In this document: in pieces, positions 7,912 through 16,283 of the stretch
How positions within the stretch are numbered: position 1 is the first letter of the stretch
How the letters are laid out: every line of letters starts with the position of its first letter
NCBI RefSeq assembly: GCF_001528665.1
Contig: NZ_BBYJ01000026.1
Span: forward strand, 1-64,000
Direction of reading: 5' to 3'
DNA: 64,000 nucleotides
From: Microtetraspora malaysiensis
Lineage (GTDB): Bacteria > Actinomycetota > Actinomycetes > Streptosporangiales > Streptosporangiaceae
Translations under genes and position numbers: made by a program
Notes under the pieces: model-generated
Told to the model about the DNA's origin: nothing
Database searches by the model: none
The model's input: only the letters and a program-made list of their open reading frames with translations

Positions 7912-9734
7912 TTGGCCTCCCAGCAGGCGACGCGGTGTCCCGCGCGGTACGGGATCAGGGGCGGCAGCTCGGCGCACTTGGCGCTCGCCAGCTCGCAGCG
8001 GTCCGCGAAGGCGCATCCGCCGGGCACCTCCGCCGGCGAGGGCTGGCGGCCGGGGATGCTCGCCAGCGGCAGCGACCTGTCGGTCTCCATGTCGGGCAGC
8101 GAGGCGACCAGCGCCCGCGTGTAGGGGTGCGCGGCGCCCGAGGCCAGCTCCCCGACCGGCAGCTCCTCGACCACCCGGCCCGCGTACATCACCACGACGC
8201 GGTGGCACAGCTCGCCGATGACGGCGATGTCATGGGAGATGAACAGGGTGGCCGCACCGGTCTCGTCGGTCACCTCGCGCAGCAGCCGGAGGATCTCCCG
8301 CTGCACGGTCACGTCGAGAGCGGTGGTCGGCTCGTCGGCGATGATCAGCCGGGGCGCGCCCATCAGGCCCATGGCGATGACGGCGCGCTGCCGCATGCCG
8401 CCGGACAGTTCGTGCGGGTGTTGCCGCGCCCGCGCGGCGGGCTCCGGGATGCGTACGTGCTCCAGCCGGTCCACCGCGCGGGCGAAAGCCTCGGCCCGGC
8501 TCGCGCCCTGGTGGACGGTCGCCACCTCGGCGAGCTGCCCGCCGACCTTCAGCGCCGGGTTGAGCGCGGCCATCGGGTCCTGGAAGACCATCGCCAGGGA
8601 CGTGCCGAGCAGCTTGCGGCACTCGTCCTCCGGCAGCTCGCGGACGTCGGCGCCGCACATCCGCAGCCGGCCGGCGCTCACCTCTCCCGGGTACGGGACC
8701 AGCCCGCCGATCGCCGCGGCGGTCAGGCTCTTGCCGCTGCCGGACTCGCCCACCAGGCCGACGATCTCGCCGGGCGCGATCGTCAGCGAGAGCCCGCGCA
8801 CCGGCGTGACGCCGCCGGGGAAGGTGACGGTCAGGTCCCGCACCTCCAGGACGGCGTCCGGGTCGGGCTCGCCGAGCTCGCCCACCTCGGGTACGGCTCG
8901 TCCGGCGGCCGCGTCGGTGGGCGTGGCACGGCGCGACGCCGCCCGCGCCAGGACGTCTCCCAGCAGGTTGAACCCGATGCCCGCGAGCGCGATCGCGGCG
9001 GCCGGGCCGAGGGCGACGGCCGGGGTGGCGTAGATCCGGCCGAAGCCGTCGAAGAGCAGCCGTCCCCAGTCGAACGACGGCGGCTGCACGCCGAGACCGA
9101 GGAAGGACATCCCGGCGAGCGCGAGAAGAGCGCCGCCCAGCACCTGGGTGAGCTGGAGGATGAGCGGCTCGGCGATGTTGGGCAGGACGTGCCTCGTCAT
9201 GACACGCCACCGGGAGACGCCGAGCATGCGCGCGACCGCGACGTAGTCGGCCCCGGCGACGGAGGCCGCGAGCGTCTGGGTGAGCCGGGCGAAGCCGGGG
9301 GCGATGGCGGCGCCGATGCCGAGCACGGCGCCGCGCGCGCCGAGCCCCGCGATCACCGCGGTGAACATCGCGAGCAGCAGGCCGGGGAACGCGACCAGCG
9401 CGTTGACCGTACCGGTGACCAGGCGCGCGCCCCGGCGCGGCAGCACCGAGGGGAGCGCGCCGAGGATGACGCCGGCCGTCGCGCCGATGAGTGTGGCGAT
9501 CATGGCGAGGGTGAGCGAGAGCCGCCCGGCGACCAGCACCCGGGCGAGGATGTCGCGGCCCAGGTTGTCGGTGCCGAGCGGGTGCGCGGCCGAGGCTCCC
9601 TGGAGGATGACCGCGGAGTCGATCCGCTCGGCCTCCGCTCCCCAGATCAGCGGCCCGGCGATCGCCAGGATCACCATGAGCGCGACCAGGAGGGTCCCGG
9701 CGATCCCGGCGGGGGTCCGCAGCAGGTGACGCAT
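7908..9734 (-). CDS. Fused permease (DppC-like) and ATPase (DppD-like) of peptide ABC transporter
   Basis: 608 residues. Residues about 1-280 are a DppC-type inner-membrane permease: hydrophobic segment near 8-30, LGTDNLGRDILARV, and the EAA-type loop YVAVARMLGVSRWRVMTRHV. Residues about 300-608 are an ATPase: Walker A GESGSGKS, MVFQDPMAALNP, LSGGMRQR, LIIADEPTTALD, FISHD, and the C-terminal Cys-rich oligopeptide motif (CAFADRCELASAKC) that marks DppD/OppD. The linker is rich in Ala/Glu/Pro. Permease-ATPase fusions of this kind occur in actinobacteria. Start ATG 9734 shares a base with the stop of the upstream permease gene. Confidence 0.9.
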   Translation of the reverse strand: MRHLLRTPAGIAGTLLVALMVILAIAGPLIWGAEAERIDSAVILQGASAAHPLGTDNLGRDILARVLVAGRLSLTLAMIATLIGATAGVILGALPSVLPRRGARLVTGTVNALVAFPGLLLAMFTAVIAGLGARGAVLGIGAAIAPGFARLTQTLAASVAGADYVAVARMLGVSRWRVMTRHVLPNIAEPLILQLTQVLGGALLALAGMSFLGLGVQPPSFDWGRLLFDGFGRIYATPAVALGPAAAIALAGIGFNLLGDVLARAASRRATPTDAAAGRAVPEVGELGEPDPDAVLEVRDLTVTFPGGVTPVRGLSLTIAPGEIVGLVGESGSGKSLTAAAIGGLVPYPGEVSAGRLRMCGADVRELPEDECRKLLGTSLAMVFQDPMAALNPALKVGGQLAEVATVHQGASRAEAFARAVDRLEHVRIPEPAARARQHPHELSGGMRQRAVIAMGLMGAPRLIIADEPTTALDVTVQREILRLLREVTDETGAATLFISHDIAVIGELCHRVVVMYAGRVVEELPVGELASGAAHPYTRALVASLPDMETDRSLPLASIPGRQPSPAEVPGGCAFADRCELASAKCAELPPLIPYRAGHRVACWEAK

Positions 9735-10768
9735 CAGGTCTCCTTCAGCTTGGAGGTGGGATCGAGCACGCCGAGCAGCAGGTCGACGAGCAGGTTCACC
9801 ACCAGCACGATCGCGCCGTAGACGAGGATCACGCCCTGGGCCACCGGATAGTCCTTCTGGGTGATGGACTCCACGACCCGCAGTCCCAGGCCCGGCCAGG
9901 CGAAGACGTACTCGACGAGCACGCTCCCGGCGATCAGCGCGCCGAGCAGCAGGCCGCCCACGGTCAGCGTCGCGGTGAGCGTGTTGGGCAGGACGTGCCG
10001 GAAGTACAGCCGGGCGGCGGGCAGCCGCTTGGCCCGGGCCAGCCGGACGTAGTCCATGCCCAGTTCACGTAGGGTCTCCACCCGGGAGATACGGGCGATC
10101 ATCGCGGTCGGCGAGATGGCCAGGGAGAGGATCGGCAGGACGTAGGACACGGGTCCCGCCTTGCCCGCGGGAGGGAACCAGCGGAGTCCGATCGCGAACA
10201 CGGTGACCAGGGCGATCGAGTAGAGGAACTCGGGCACGGCGATGGCCGCGCCGGTCGCCGAGGTGAAGGTCACCTCGGTGCCCCTGTTGCGGCCGTTCTC
10301 GGTGCGGATCGCGGCCCACATGCCGAGCGGTACGGCCACGAGCAGGGCCGCGGCGGTCGCGAGCAGGGCGAGCCCGACGGTGTTGGGGAGCCGGGAGGCG
10401 ATGATCTCCCGGACCGGCTCCCCGCTGAGGAACGACGTGCCGAAGTCCCCGCGGAACACGTTGCCCACATAGGACAGGAGCTGGGACAGGATCGGCTCGT
10501 CCAGCCCGAGCGCCGCACGCCTGGCGGCGACCAGTTCGACCGGCGCGGCCGGGCCGAGCGAGGCGCGTACGGGGTCGCCCGGGATCAGGTGCATCATCGC
10601 GAAGGACGCGACGAGCAGCACGGCCAGGGAGACGACGAACCGGACGACGCGCCGCAGCACGAACCCGCCACGGACCCGGCCGAGTGCCCGGCCGGCGAGC
10701 CTCCGCCGACCGGCCCGCCCGCCCTCGGCGGACGGACCGGCGGCGGACGGGCGCAGAGACTCCGCCAT
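9734..10768 (-). CDS. Peptide ABC transporter permease (DppB-like)
   Basis: 344 residues. After a basic, Arg/Gly/Ala-rich N-terminus of about 35 residues comes the typical DppB start (VVRFVVSLAVLLVASFAMMHLIPGDPVRASLG), then six predicted membrane segments and the EAA loop (YVRLARAKRLPAARLYFRHVL trimmed here). It directly follows the binding-protein gene (1 bp between stop and start) and precedes the fusion gene. The N-terminal basic extension is longer than usual, so a start further in is possible. Confidence 0.9.
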   Translation of the reverse strand: MAESLRPSAAGPSAEGGRAGRRRLAGRALGRVRGGFVLRRVVRFVVSLAVLLVASFAMMHLIPGDPVRASLGPAAPVELVAARRAALGLDEPILSQLLSYVGNVFRGDFGTSFLSGEPVREIIASRLPNTVGLALLATAAALLVAVPLGMWAAIRTENGRNRGTEVTFTSATGAAIAVPEFLYSIALVTVFAIGLRWFPPAGKAGPVSYVLPILSLAISPTAMIARISRVETLRELGMDYVRLARAKRLPAARLYFRHVLPNTLTATLTVGGLLLGALIAGSVLVEYVFAWPGLGLRVVESITQKDYPVAQGVILVYGAIVLVVNLLVDLLLGVLDPTSKLKET

Positions 10769-12355
10769 TCAGCCCGCCTCGGTCATCCGGATCGTGGTCG
10801 GTGCGACCGAGCCCGCCACTAGGTCGAACTTCGCGTTCTTGGTGGCGACCAGCACGGTGTCCTCCACGACCGGCACCAGGTCGGCGTCCTCGAACAGCGC
10901 GGACTCCGACTCCAGCCAGAGCTTGCAGCCCTCCTCGCCCGGCTTGCCGACGGCTTCGGTCACGAGCTTCTGGTAGCGGTCGTTGGCCAGGTGGGCGAAG
11001 TTGGCGCCCTCCGGCGCGGCCGGGCCGGACAGGAACCCTTCGAGCTGCGTGGGCAGCGTGACGCCGATCGGCAGCCAGACGACGTCCCAGTCCTGGGTGG
11101 CGGTCAGCGACTCCGACAGTTTGGTGTCGATGACGCCGTTCAGCGTGACATCGGCGCCCGCCTTCTTCCACGCCGCCGCGAGGTATTCGGCCGCGGCCTG
11201 CACGCCCGCGCCCTTGGTGGTGCCGTAGAGCAGGCGCAGGGTCAGTTTGCGCCCGTCCTTGACGCGGACGCCGTCGGGGCCGGCCTTCCACCCGGCGGCG
11301 TCCAGCGCGGCGGACGCGGCGGCCTCGTCGAAGGCCGGGACGTGACCGGTGACGCTGTCGCCCGGGCAGGGCCGCGGGTCCAGCACCAGCCCGGTGGCGG
11401 GGCGGCCGGTGCCGCTCGAGGAGATGCCGGCGAGTTCCTTGAGGTTGACCGCCTGGGTGAGCGCCTTGCGCACCGCCGGGTCCTTGGCGGGCCGGTCCTC
11501 GCCCTGGTGGTAGAAGAACTGCCCGTTGCCCGCCGAGATGACCAGCTTGCCGATGCCCGGGGTCGCCTCGAGCCGGGCGCGGTCCGCGCCGTAGATGACC
11601 GCGCCGTTGATGTCACCGGAGATCAGCAGGTTGGCCGCGGTCTGCTCGTTCGGCACGACCTTCAGCACGATCTTGTCGGGCTGACCGGATTCCTTGGTGG
11701 TGGCTCCGCCGGGTCCCCAGACGTAGTCCTTGCGCACCTGGAACGTGTAGTGGTCGCTGGGAGCCGCCTCGGTCAGCGTGTACGGCCCGGAACCCGAGGT
11801 GCCGCGGGCGAGGACCGAGCGGTCCTTCGCCCCCTTGCCGCAGACGACGAAGATCTGCGGGGCGTTCTCCAGGATGAAGCTGAACGGTTTCGGCGTGGAG
11901 AGTGTCACCGTTCCCGCCGCGTCGTCCGCCTCGGCCTTCATGCCGACGGGGACGGTCACACCGTTGAGCGGTGACTTGGTGGCGGGATCGGTGATGTGGT
12001 TGACGCTGCCGGCCACGTCCGAGGGGGTGAGCGGGGACCCGTCGGAGCAGGTGACGTCCTTGCGGAGGGTGAAGGTGACCGCGTCGGGTTTGACGTCCCA
12101 TTTCTCGGCCAGCCCAGGGACGATCTTTCCATCGGGCCCGTAGTAGACGAGCGTGTCGTACGCGAACGACAGCACGCTGTTGGTCACAGAGAGCACGGCC
12201 ATGGCCGGGTCGAGCGCGCCCGGATCGGCGCGGATCGCGAAGGTGAAGGTGCCGCCGTCGGCGGTCCGGCCGGACCCGGTGTCCGTGCTGCCGCCGCATG
12301 CGGCGGCGAACAGGCTGAGTGCGCCGATCACGGCCGCCGCTCGTGTGTTTCTCAT
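10769..12355 (-). CDS. Peptide ABC transporter substrate-binding lipoprotein (SBP family 5)
   Basis: 528 residues. Lipoprotein signal peptide with lipobox FAAAC, Cys20 the lipidation site, followed by a Gly/Ser/Thr-rich tether. Family 5 features: ADPGALDPA near the mature start, the VPGLAEKWDVKPDAVTFTLRKDVTCSDGSPL type block (parts only quoted as landmark), and a C-terminal DLVPVVEDT. Captures peptides outside the membrane for the permease encoded downstream. First gene of the transporter part of the minus-strand block; a 94-bp gap separates it from the PucR gene, enough for its own promoter. Confidence 0.9.
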   Translation of the reverse strand: MRNTRAAAVIGALSLFAAACGGSTDTGSGRTADGGTFTFAIRADPGALDPAMAVLSVTNSVLSFAYDTLVYYGPDGKIVPGLAEKWDVKPDAVTFTLRKDVTCSDGSPLTPSDVAGSVNHITDPATKSPLNGVTVPVGMKAEADDAAGTVTLSTPKPFSFILENAPQIFVVCGKGAKDRSVLARGTSGSGPYTLTEAAPSDHYTFQVRKDYVWGPGGATTKESGQPDKIVLKVVPNEQTAANLLISGDINGAVIYGADRARLEATPGIGKLVISAGNGQFFYHQGEDRPAKDPAVRKALTQAVNLKELAGISSSGTGRPATGLVLDPRPCPGDSVTGHVPAFDEAAASAALDAAGWKAGPDGVRVKDGRKLTLRLLYGTTKGAGVQAAAEYLAAAWKKAGADVTLNGVIDTKLSESLTATQDWDVVWLPIGVTLPTQLEGFLSGPAAPEGANFAHLANDRYQKLVTEAVGKPGEEGCKLWLESESALFEDADLVPVVEDTVLVATKNAKFDLVAGSVAPTTIRMTEAG

Positions 12356-12388
12356 CGGGGCTCCTGGAAGCTGGGGAGATGCCCCACA

Positions 12389-12407
12389 TTCGCCGGTTCC
12401 GGGCGAA
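12389..12407. promoter_or_regulatory. Inverted repeat upstream of binding-protein gene
   Basis: TTCGCC and GGCGAA arms with a 7-base spacer, about 35 bases upstream of the ABC binding-protein start and just downstream of the pucR-type gene. A related TTCG/CGAA pair follows. Candidate operator for the PucR regulator; weak evidence. Confidence 0.35.
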
Positions 12408-12449
12408 CCTTCTTCGTTGCTCCGGACGAAAAGCGGGTGATCTCTCGTG

Positions 12450-14069
12450 CTAACCGCCGAAGATGCGCATCTGAAGCATCACCGCCAGCCGCGCCTCGGG
12501 ATCGGCCAGGTCCAGCCCGCTGATCTGGACCAGCCGCTTGAGCCGGTACCGGAAGGTGTTGGCGTGCACGTGGATCTTGGCCGACGCGGCGTTCACGTCG
12601 CCGAAGGCGTCCAGGTACGCCCGCAGGGTGCTGACCAGCTCACTGCCGTGCCGGGCGTCGTGCTCCAGAAGCCGCTCGTAGGGGCCGGTCGGCGTCTGCT
12701 CCTCGGCCTGGACCAGGTCCGAGAGCTGGAGCAGCAGCGATTCGAAATGCACGCCGGTGTAGCCGGCGACCACGCCGGACGCCTCACGGGCGCGCAACAC
12801 CCGCAGGGCCCGGTCGGCGTCGGCCCGGGATCGCGCCACCTCGGCCAGGTTGCGCGCCATGCGCCCGACGCCGATGTTGGCCGCGTGCCGGGGACCGACC
12901 CGGGCGAGGAAGCTTTCCGCGACCCGTACGGCCCTGGCCTCCTCCTCGCCGCCCGCGTGCAGGGGCAGCACGGCGTACGCCACCGAGCCGACCAGCGCCG
13001 CGGCGGCCTTGGGATGGATGGCGCCGACGTGCAGGGCGAGCGCGTCGCAGAACCGCTGCCGGTCGCTCTCCCGGCGGGCCGCGTCGGCGTCGGGGCCGTC
13101 GCTGAGCTGGGCGGCGAGCACGCACAGGCGCTCGCTGGCCACGCCGAGCCGGCCCGCGGCCTCGGCGGCGTCCCCGCCGCCCGCCAGCACCGTGGACAGC
13201 AGGTCGGCGCGCAGCCGTCGCCGGGTGTCGGCCCCGGCCCGCTGGCGCAGCAACTGCAGGGCGACGATCTTGGCGGCGTCGGCGAGCGCCTGCCGGCGCT
13301 GCCCGCTCAGCGGCTCGCGCACCACCGCCCAGATGGAGCCGAGAATCTCGTCCCCGGAGCGCACGGCGACCGCGGCCCGCGCGATGGCCTCGTCGTTGAG
13401 TTCGATGTAGATCGGCTCGCCGCTCTGGTAGAGCTGCCGGAAGAACCCGCGCTCCTCCAGCATCCGCCGGTAGCGTTCCGGCACCTGGCGGCCGAGCACG
13501 GTCTCGATCCGCCCCGCGTCGGCCTCGTCCTGCCGCCCCGAGTACGCCAGCACGCGGGAGGACCGGTCCTCGATGGTGATCGGCGCGTCCAGCAGCGCGC
13601 ACACGGCGTTGGCCAGCGCGAACAGGTCGTCGAGCGGAGTGTCGTTCCCCGGTTCCGCGAGGTCGCCCTCGGCCAGCAGGGCGCGCAGCAGCGCCGCCAC
13701 CTGCGCCCAGGAGGCGGCCCGGGTGAGCCCCAGCACCGCCACCCCGGTCTCGCGGACCTTCGCGTGGACGCGGCCGTCCACGTCCACCGGCTGCTTGACG
13801 ACGACGCCCGCCGCCGGGCCCGCCGCGTCGAGCAGGGCGCATATCTGCTCGGCGCGATCGACCCCGACGGCGAGCACGATGCTCCCGGCGGGCAGGAGCG
13901 GCTCGTCGAGCGGATCGTAGATGTGGACTCCGGTGACCTCGGCGTCGAGGAGGTCACCCTCCGCGGCGGCAACGTCCAGGACGGTGCTGCCGAGGTCCTC
14001 CAGGATGCGGCGCAGGCTCGCGCGGGGCCGATCACTCATCCGCTCACGATAGTGAACATAAACCGACAT
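12450..14069 (-). CDS. PucR/CdaR family transcriptional regulator
   Basis: 539 residues. N-terminal PucR-type sensing region (about 15-150), a central GGDEF-like/GAF-like part, and a C-terminal helix-turn-helix of the PucR_HTH type (AKIHVHANTFRYRLKRL, residues about 490-515). The start ATG 14069 shares one base with the stop of the preceding hydrolase (TAATG), suggesting translational coupling; ATG 14039 is an alternative giving 529 residues. PucR proteins usually sense a nitrogen or amino-acid metabolite and activate nearby catabolic genes; here the target is likely this peptide-uptake block (inference). Confidence 0.87.
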   Translation of the reverse strand: MSVYVHYRERMSDRPRASLRRILEDLGSTVLDVAAAEGDLLDAEVTGVHIYDPLDEPLLPAGSIVLAVGVDRAEQICALLDAAGPAAGVVVKQPVDVDGRVHAKVRETGVAVLGLTRAASWAQVAALLRALLAEGDLAEPGNDTPLDDLFALANAVCALLDAPITIEDRSSRVLAYSGRQDEADAGRIETVLGRQVPERYRRMLEERGFFRQLYQSGEPIYIELNDEAIARAAVAVRSGDEILGSIWAVVREPLSGQRRQALADAAKIVALQLLRQRAGADTRRRLRADLLSTVLAGGGDAAEAAGRLGVASERLCVLAAQLSDGPDADAARRESDRQRFCDALALHVGAIHPKAAAALVGSVAYAVLPLHAGGEEEARAVRVAESFLARVGPRHAANIGVGRMARNLAEVARSRADADRALRVLRAREASGVVAGYTGVHFESLLLQLSDLVQAEEQTPTGPYERLLEHDARHGSELVSTLRAYLDAFGDVNAASAKIHVHANTFRYRLKRLVQISGLDLADPEARLAVMLQMRIFGG

Positions 14070-14941
14070 TATTCGCGGAGGTGCTCAATTGCCATGCGGG
14101 CCGCCCGGCCGATCGCCGCGTCCGCCTGGGGCAGCCGGAACCCGAGCGAGTCCGTCCGGAGGTAAACCGCGGCGGCGTAGCGCCGCCCGTCCGGAAATTC
14201 CACGACACCGGCCTCGTTGCGCACGCCCGGGAGGGTGCCGGTCTTGCCGGAGACCTTCACCTCGTCGCCGAACCCGGAGGAGAGGCGGTGCGGCCAGACC
14301 TGGTTGCCCATGATCTTCCGTACCTCCGCGCACGCCTCCGCCGGACCGGCCTCGTCCCGCCAGATCTTGCTCAGCAGGCTCGTGGTCTCACGAGGTGTCC
14401 CCGAGGTCGTCCGCTCCGGGTCGAGCACCGACAGCGCCCGCATCCGCTCCTCGGACACACCGGCGAGATCCTCCTCGGAGACGTTCTCGACGGAGAGGCC
14501 GAGCTCGGTCACCATGCTGCCCAGCAGTTCGGCGCAGCCGCCGATCAGGCGAGTACGCCCGAGGCCGAGCCCGCGCAGCGTGGCGTGCAGGTTGTCCAGC
14601 CCGACCCGCCGCAGCAGCACGTCGGTGGCCGCGTTGTCGCTCATGGTCATCATGAAGTGGGCCAGGTCGCGCAAGGTCAGCGAGACGTCGTCGGCGCACC
14701 CGGAGGTGCCGATGCCTCCGTCCTTGTCGGCCGTCGTGACGGTGAGCCGCTCGGTGCGATCCAGGGTCCCCGCCGCCGCCTGCCTGGCGTACTCCAGCAC
14801 TACAGGGATCTTGAACACCGAGGCGAGCACGACCGGTTCGTCGGGGTTGAGTCCGATTTCGGCGGAGCCGTCGACTTCGCGGACGTGGACGAAGCCCTCC
14901 ACGTCCGCGTCGTCGAACACCTCCTTCAGGAGGTCACACAC
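14069..14941 (-). CDS. Class A beta-lactamase-like serine hydrolase, no signal peptide
   Basis: 290 residues. The three active-site motifs of penicillin-recognising enzymes are visible: SVFK (SxxK, about residues 41-44), SDN (MSDNAA) and KTG (VSGKTGT). The omega-loop Glu-x-x-Leu-Asn that carries the class A general base is not recognisable, so true beta-lactamase activity is doubtful; an aminopeptidase or esterase role is possible. No signal peptide is seen, so it should act in the cytosol. GTG start at 14941 overlaps the previous gene by 8 bp. Confidence 0.78.
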   Translation of the reverse strand: MCDLLKEVFDDADVEGFVHVREVDGSAEIGLNPDEPVVLASVFKIPVVLEYARQAAAGTLDRTERLTVTTADKDGGIGTSGCADDVSLTLRDLAHFMMTMSDNAATDVLLRRVGLDNLHATLRGLGLGRTRLIGGCAELLGSMVTELGLSVENVSEEDLAGVSEERMRALSVLDPERTTSGTPRETTSLLSKIWRDEAGPAEACAEVRKIMGNQVWPHRLSSGFGDEVKVSGKTGTLPGVRNEAGVVEFPDGRRYAAAVYLRTDSLGFRLPQADAAIGRAARMAIEHLRE

Positions 14942-16274
14942 GGCGCAGCGCCCGTCCGTTGTGGACGTAGGCGGCCCGGCCGTCCTCGACCACGAAGGTG
15001 AGGGTCTCGTGCCTGCCCTCCTCCGGCTCGACCGCGATGAAGGAGTGATCGCGGTAGTGGACGAACCGGGTGGTGGTCTCCGGGGCCCCCGTGCTCGCCA
15101 TGAACTCGCCGGGGATCAACGTGACATCCAGGCCGCCGTCCGCCCCGGCCACCTCGTACGAGAGCGCCGGGCCGTCGTACCTGCCGGCGTAGGGCGTGGG
15201 ATCCACGGCCTGCGGCGTCGCGGGCAGAGCGGGCAGGGCGGGCACCGGGAGCCCGGCGACCTCGCGGATCAGCGGCAGGGCCACGTCGGTGAACAGCCCC
15301 ATGAAGCCGGGGCCGTTGACGGTCATCGCGATCGCGAAGTCCGCGCCGGGCGCGACCCGCCAGAACGTGCTCTGCCCGATCGTCCCGCCGTCGTGACCGA
15401 AGACCTCACCACCCCAGTCGAACAGCTCGAACCCGAGCCCCCAACGGCCGGCGAGCAGCCCGGAGACGCCGGGCACGTCGACCTGCCCGGTCCGCATGGC
15501 GGCGACCGCCTCCTCCGACAGCAGGCGGGTGCCGTCCTCGGCCACTCCCCCGGCCATGAACATCCGGCCGAAGCGGACCAGCTCGCGCGGGGCCAGGCAC
15601 ATCGTGGAGCCGGCCGGAGCGTTGGAGCGCGGCAACTGCCACGAGGGGAAGACGGTGCCCTCGGGACCGACATGTCCGGCCGACGCCCGGAAGAGGATCG
15701 CCTCCTCGGCCAGGAGCGCCCAGTTCGTGGCGCCGAGCGGCTTCAGCAGGCGCTCGCGCATCGCCTCCTCCCACGTGGTGCCCCGCACCCGCGCGACCAG
15801 CGCGCCCAGGACGCAGTAGCCCGCGTTGCAGTACGAGAACAGGGCGCCCGGCTCGTGCACGTGACCGGCGCCGTGCAGGAAGGCCACGAACTTGTCCAGG
15901 CAGTCGTCGCCGCGCCCGGTGTCCTCGAACAGGTCGCCGTCGAAGCCGCCCGTGTGGGTGAGCAGGTGCCGGACGGTGATGCTCTTCTCCGCGCCGTCGG
16001 CGACGGCGAACTCGGGCAGGTAGTCACGGACCGGCCGGTCCAGCTCGACCAGCCCTTCGTCCACGAGCTGCATGACCAGGGCGGCGGTCCAGACCTTGGT
16101 GGTGGAGCCGACCTGGAAGACGCTGTCGGGCGTGGCCTCCACGCCGGTGTTCCGGTTCACCACCCCGGTGGCGACCTCGACGAGCTCGCCGCCCGTCCAG
16201 ACGGCGAGCGCGGCGCCGGGCACTCCGTGCCGGCCGGCCGCCTCGTCGAAACGCTTCTGCAGATCCTCACGCAT
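14934..16274 (-). CDS. Class C beta-lactamase-type serine hydrolase
   Basis: 446 residues, beta-lactamase/DD-peptidase fold. S57-T-T-K60 (SxxK), Y148-C-N150 (YxN) and HDGGT as third motif. A C-terminal domain of about 100 residues (from about 340) resembles the small beta-barrel attached to D-aminopeptidase/esterase members. No N-terminal signal sequence (MREDLQKRFDEAAG), so it is likely cytosolic. It is a paralogue of the next gene upstream (same DTGRGDDC and SYCN segments), indicating tandem duplication and divergence. Likely substrate is an ester or peptide with a D-residue (inference). Confidence 0.85.
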   Translation of the reverse strand: MREDLQKRFDEAAGRHGVPGAALAVWTGGELVEVATGVVNRNTGVEATPDSVFQVGSTTKVWTAALVMQLVDEGLVELDRPVRDYLPEFAVADGAEKSITVRHLLTHTGGFDGDLFEDTGRGDDCLDKFVAFLHGAGHVHEPGALFSYCNAGYCVLGALVARVRGTTWEEAMRERLLKPLGATNWALLAEEAILFRASAGHVGPEGTVFPSWQLPRSNAPAGSTMCLAPRELVRFGRMFMAGGVAEDGTRLLSEEAVAAMRTGQVDVPGVSGLLAGRWGLGFELFDWGGEVFGHDGGTIGQSTFWRVAPGADFAIAMTVNGPGFMGLFTDVALPLIREVAGLPVPALPALPATPQAVDPTPYAGRYDGPALSYEVAGADGGLDVTLIPGEFMASTGAPETTTRFVHYRDHSFIAVEPEEGRHETLTFVVEDGRAAYVHNGRALRRV

Positions 16275-16283
16275 GCCGGCTCC

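Noticed and set aside
14069-14941. Annotating the class-A-like enzyme as an antibiotic-resistance beta-lactamase
   Set aside because: No export signal and no recognisable omega-loop Glu; the genomic context is peptide metabolism.
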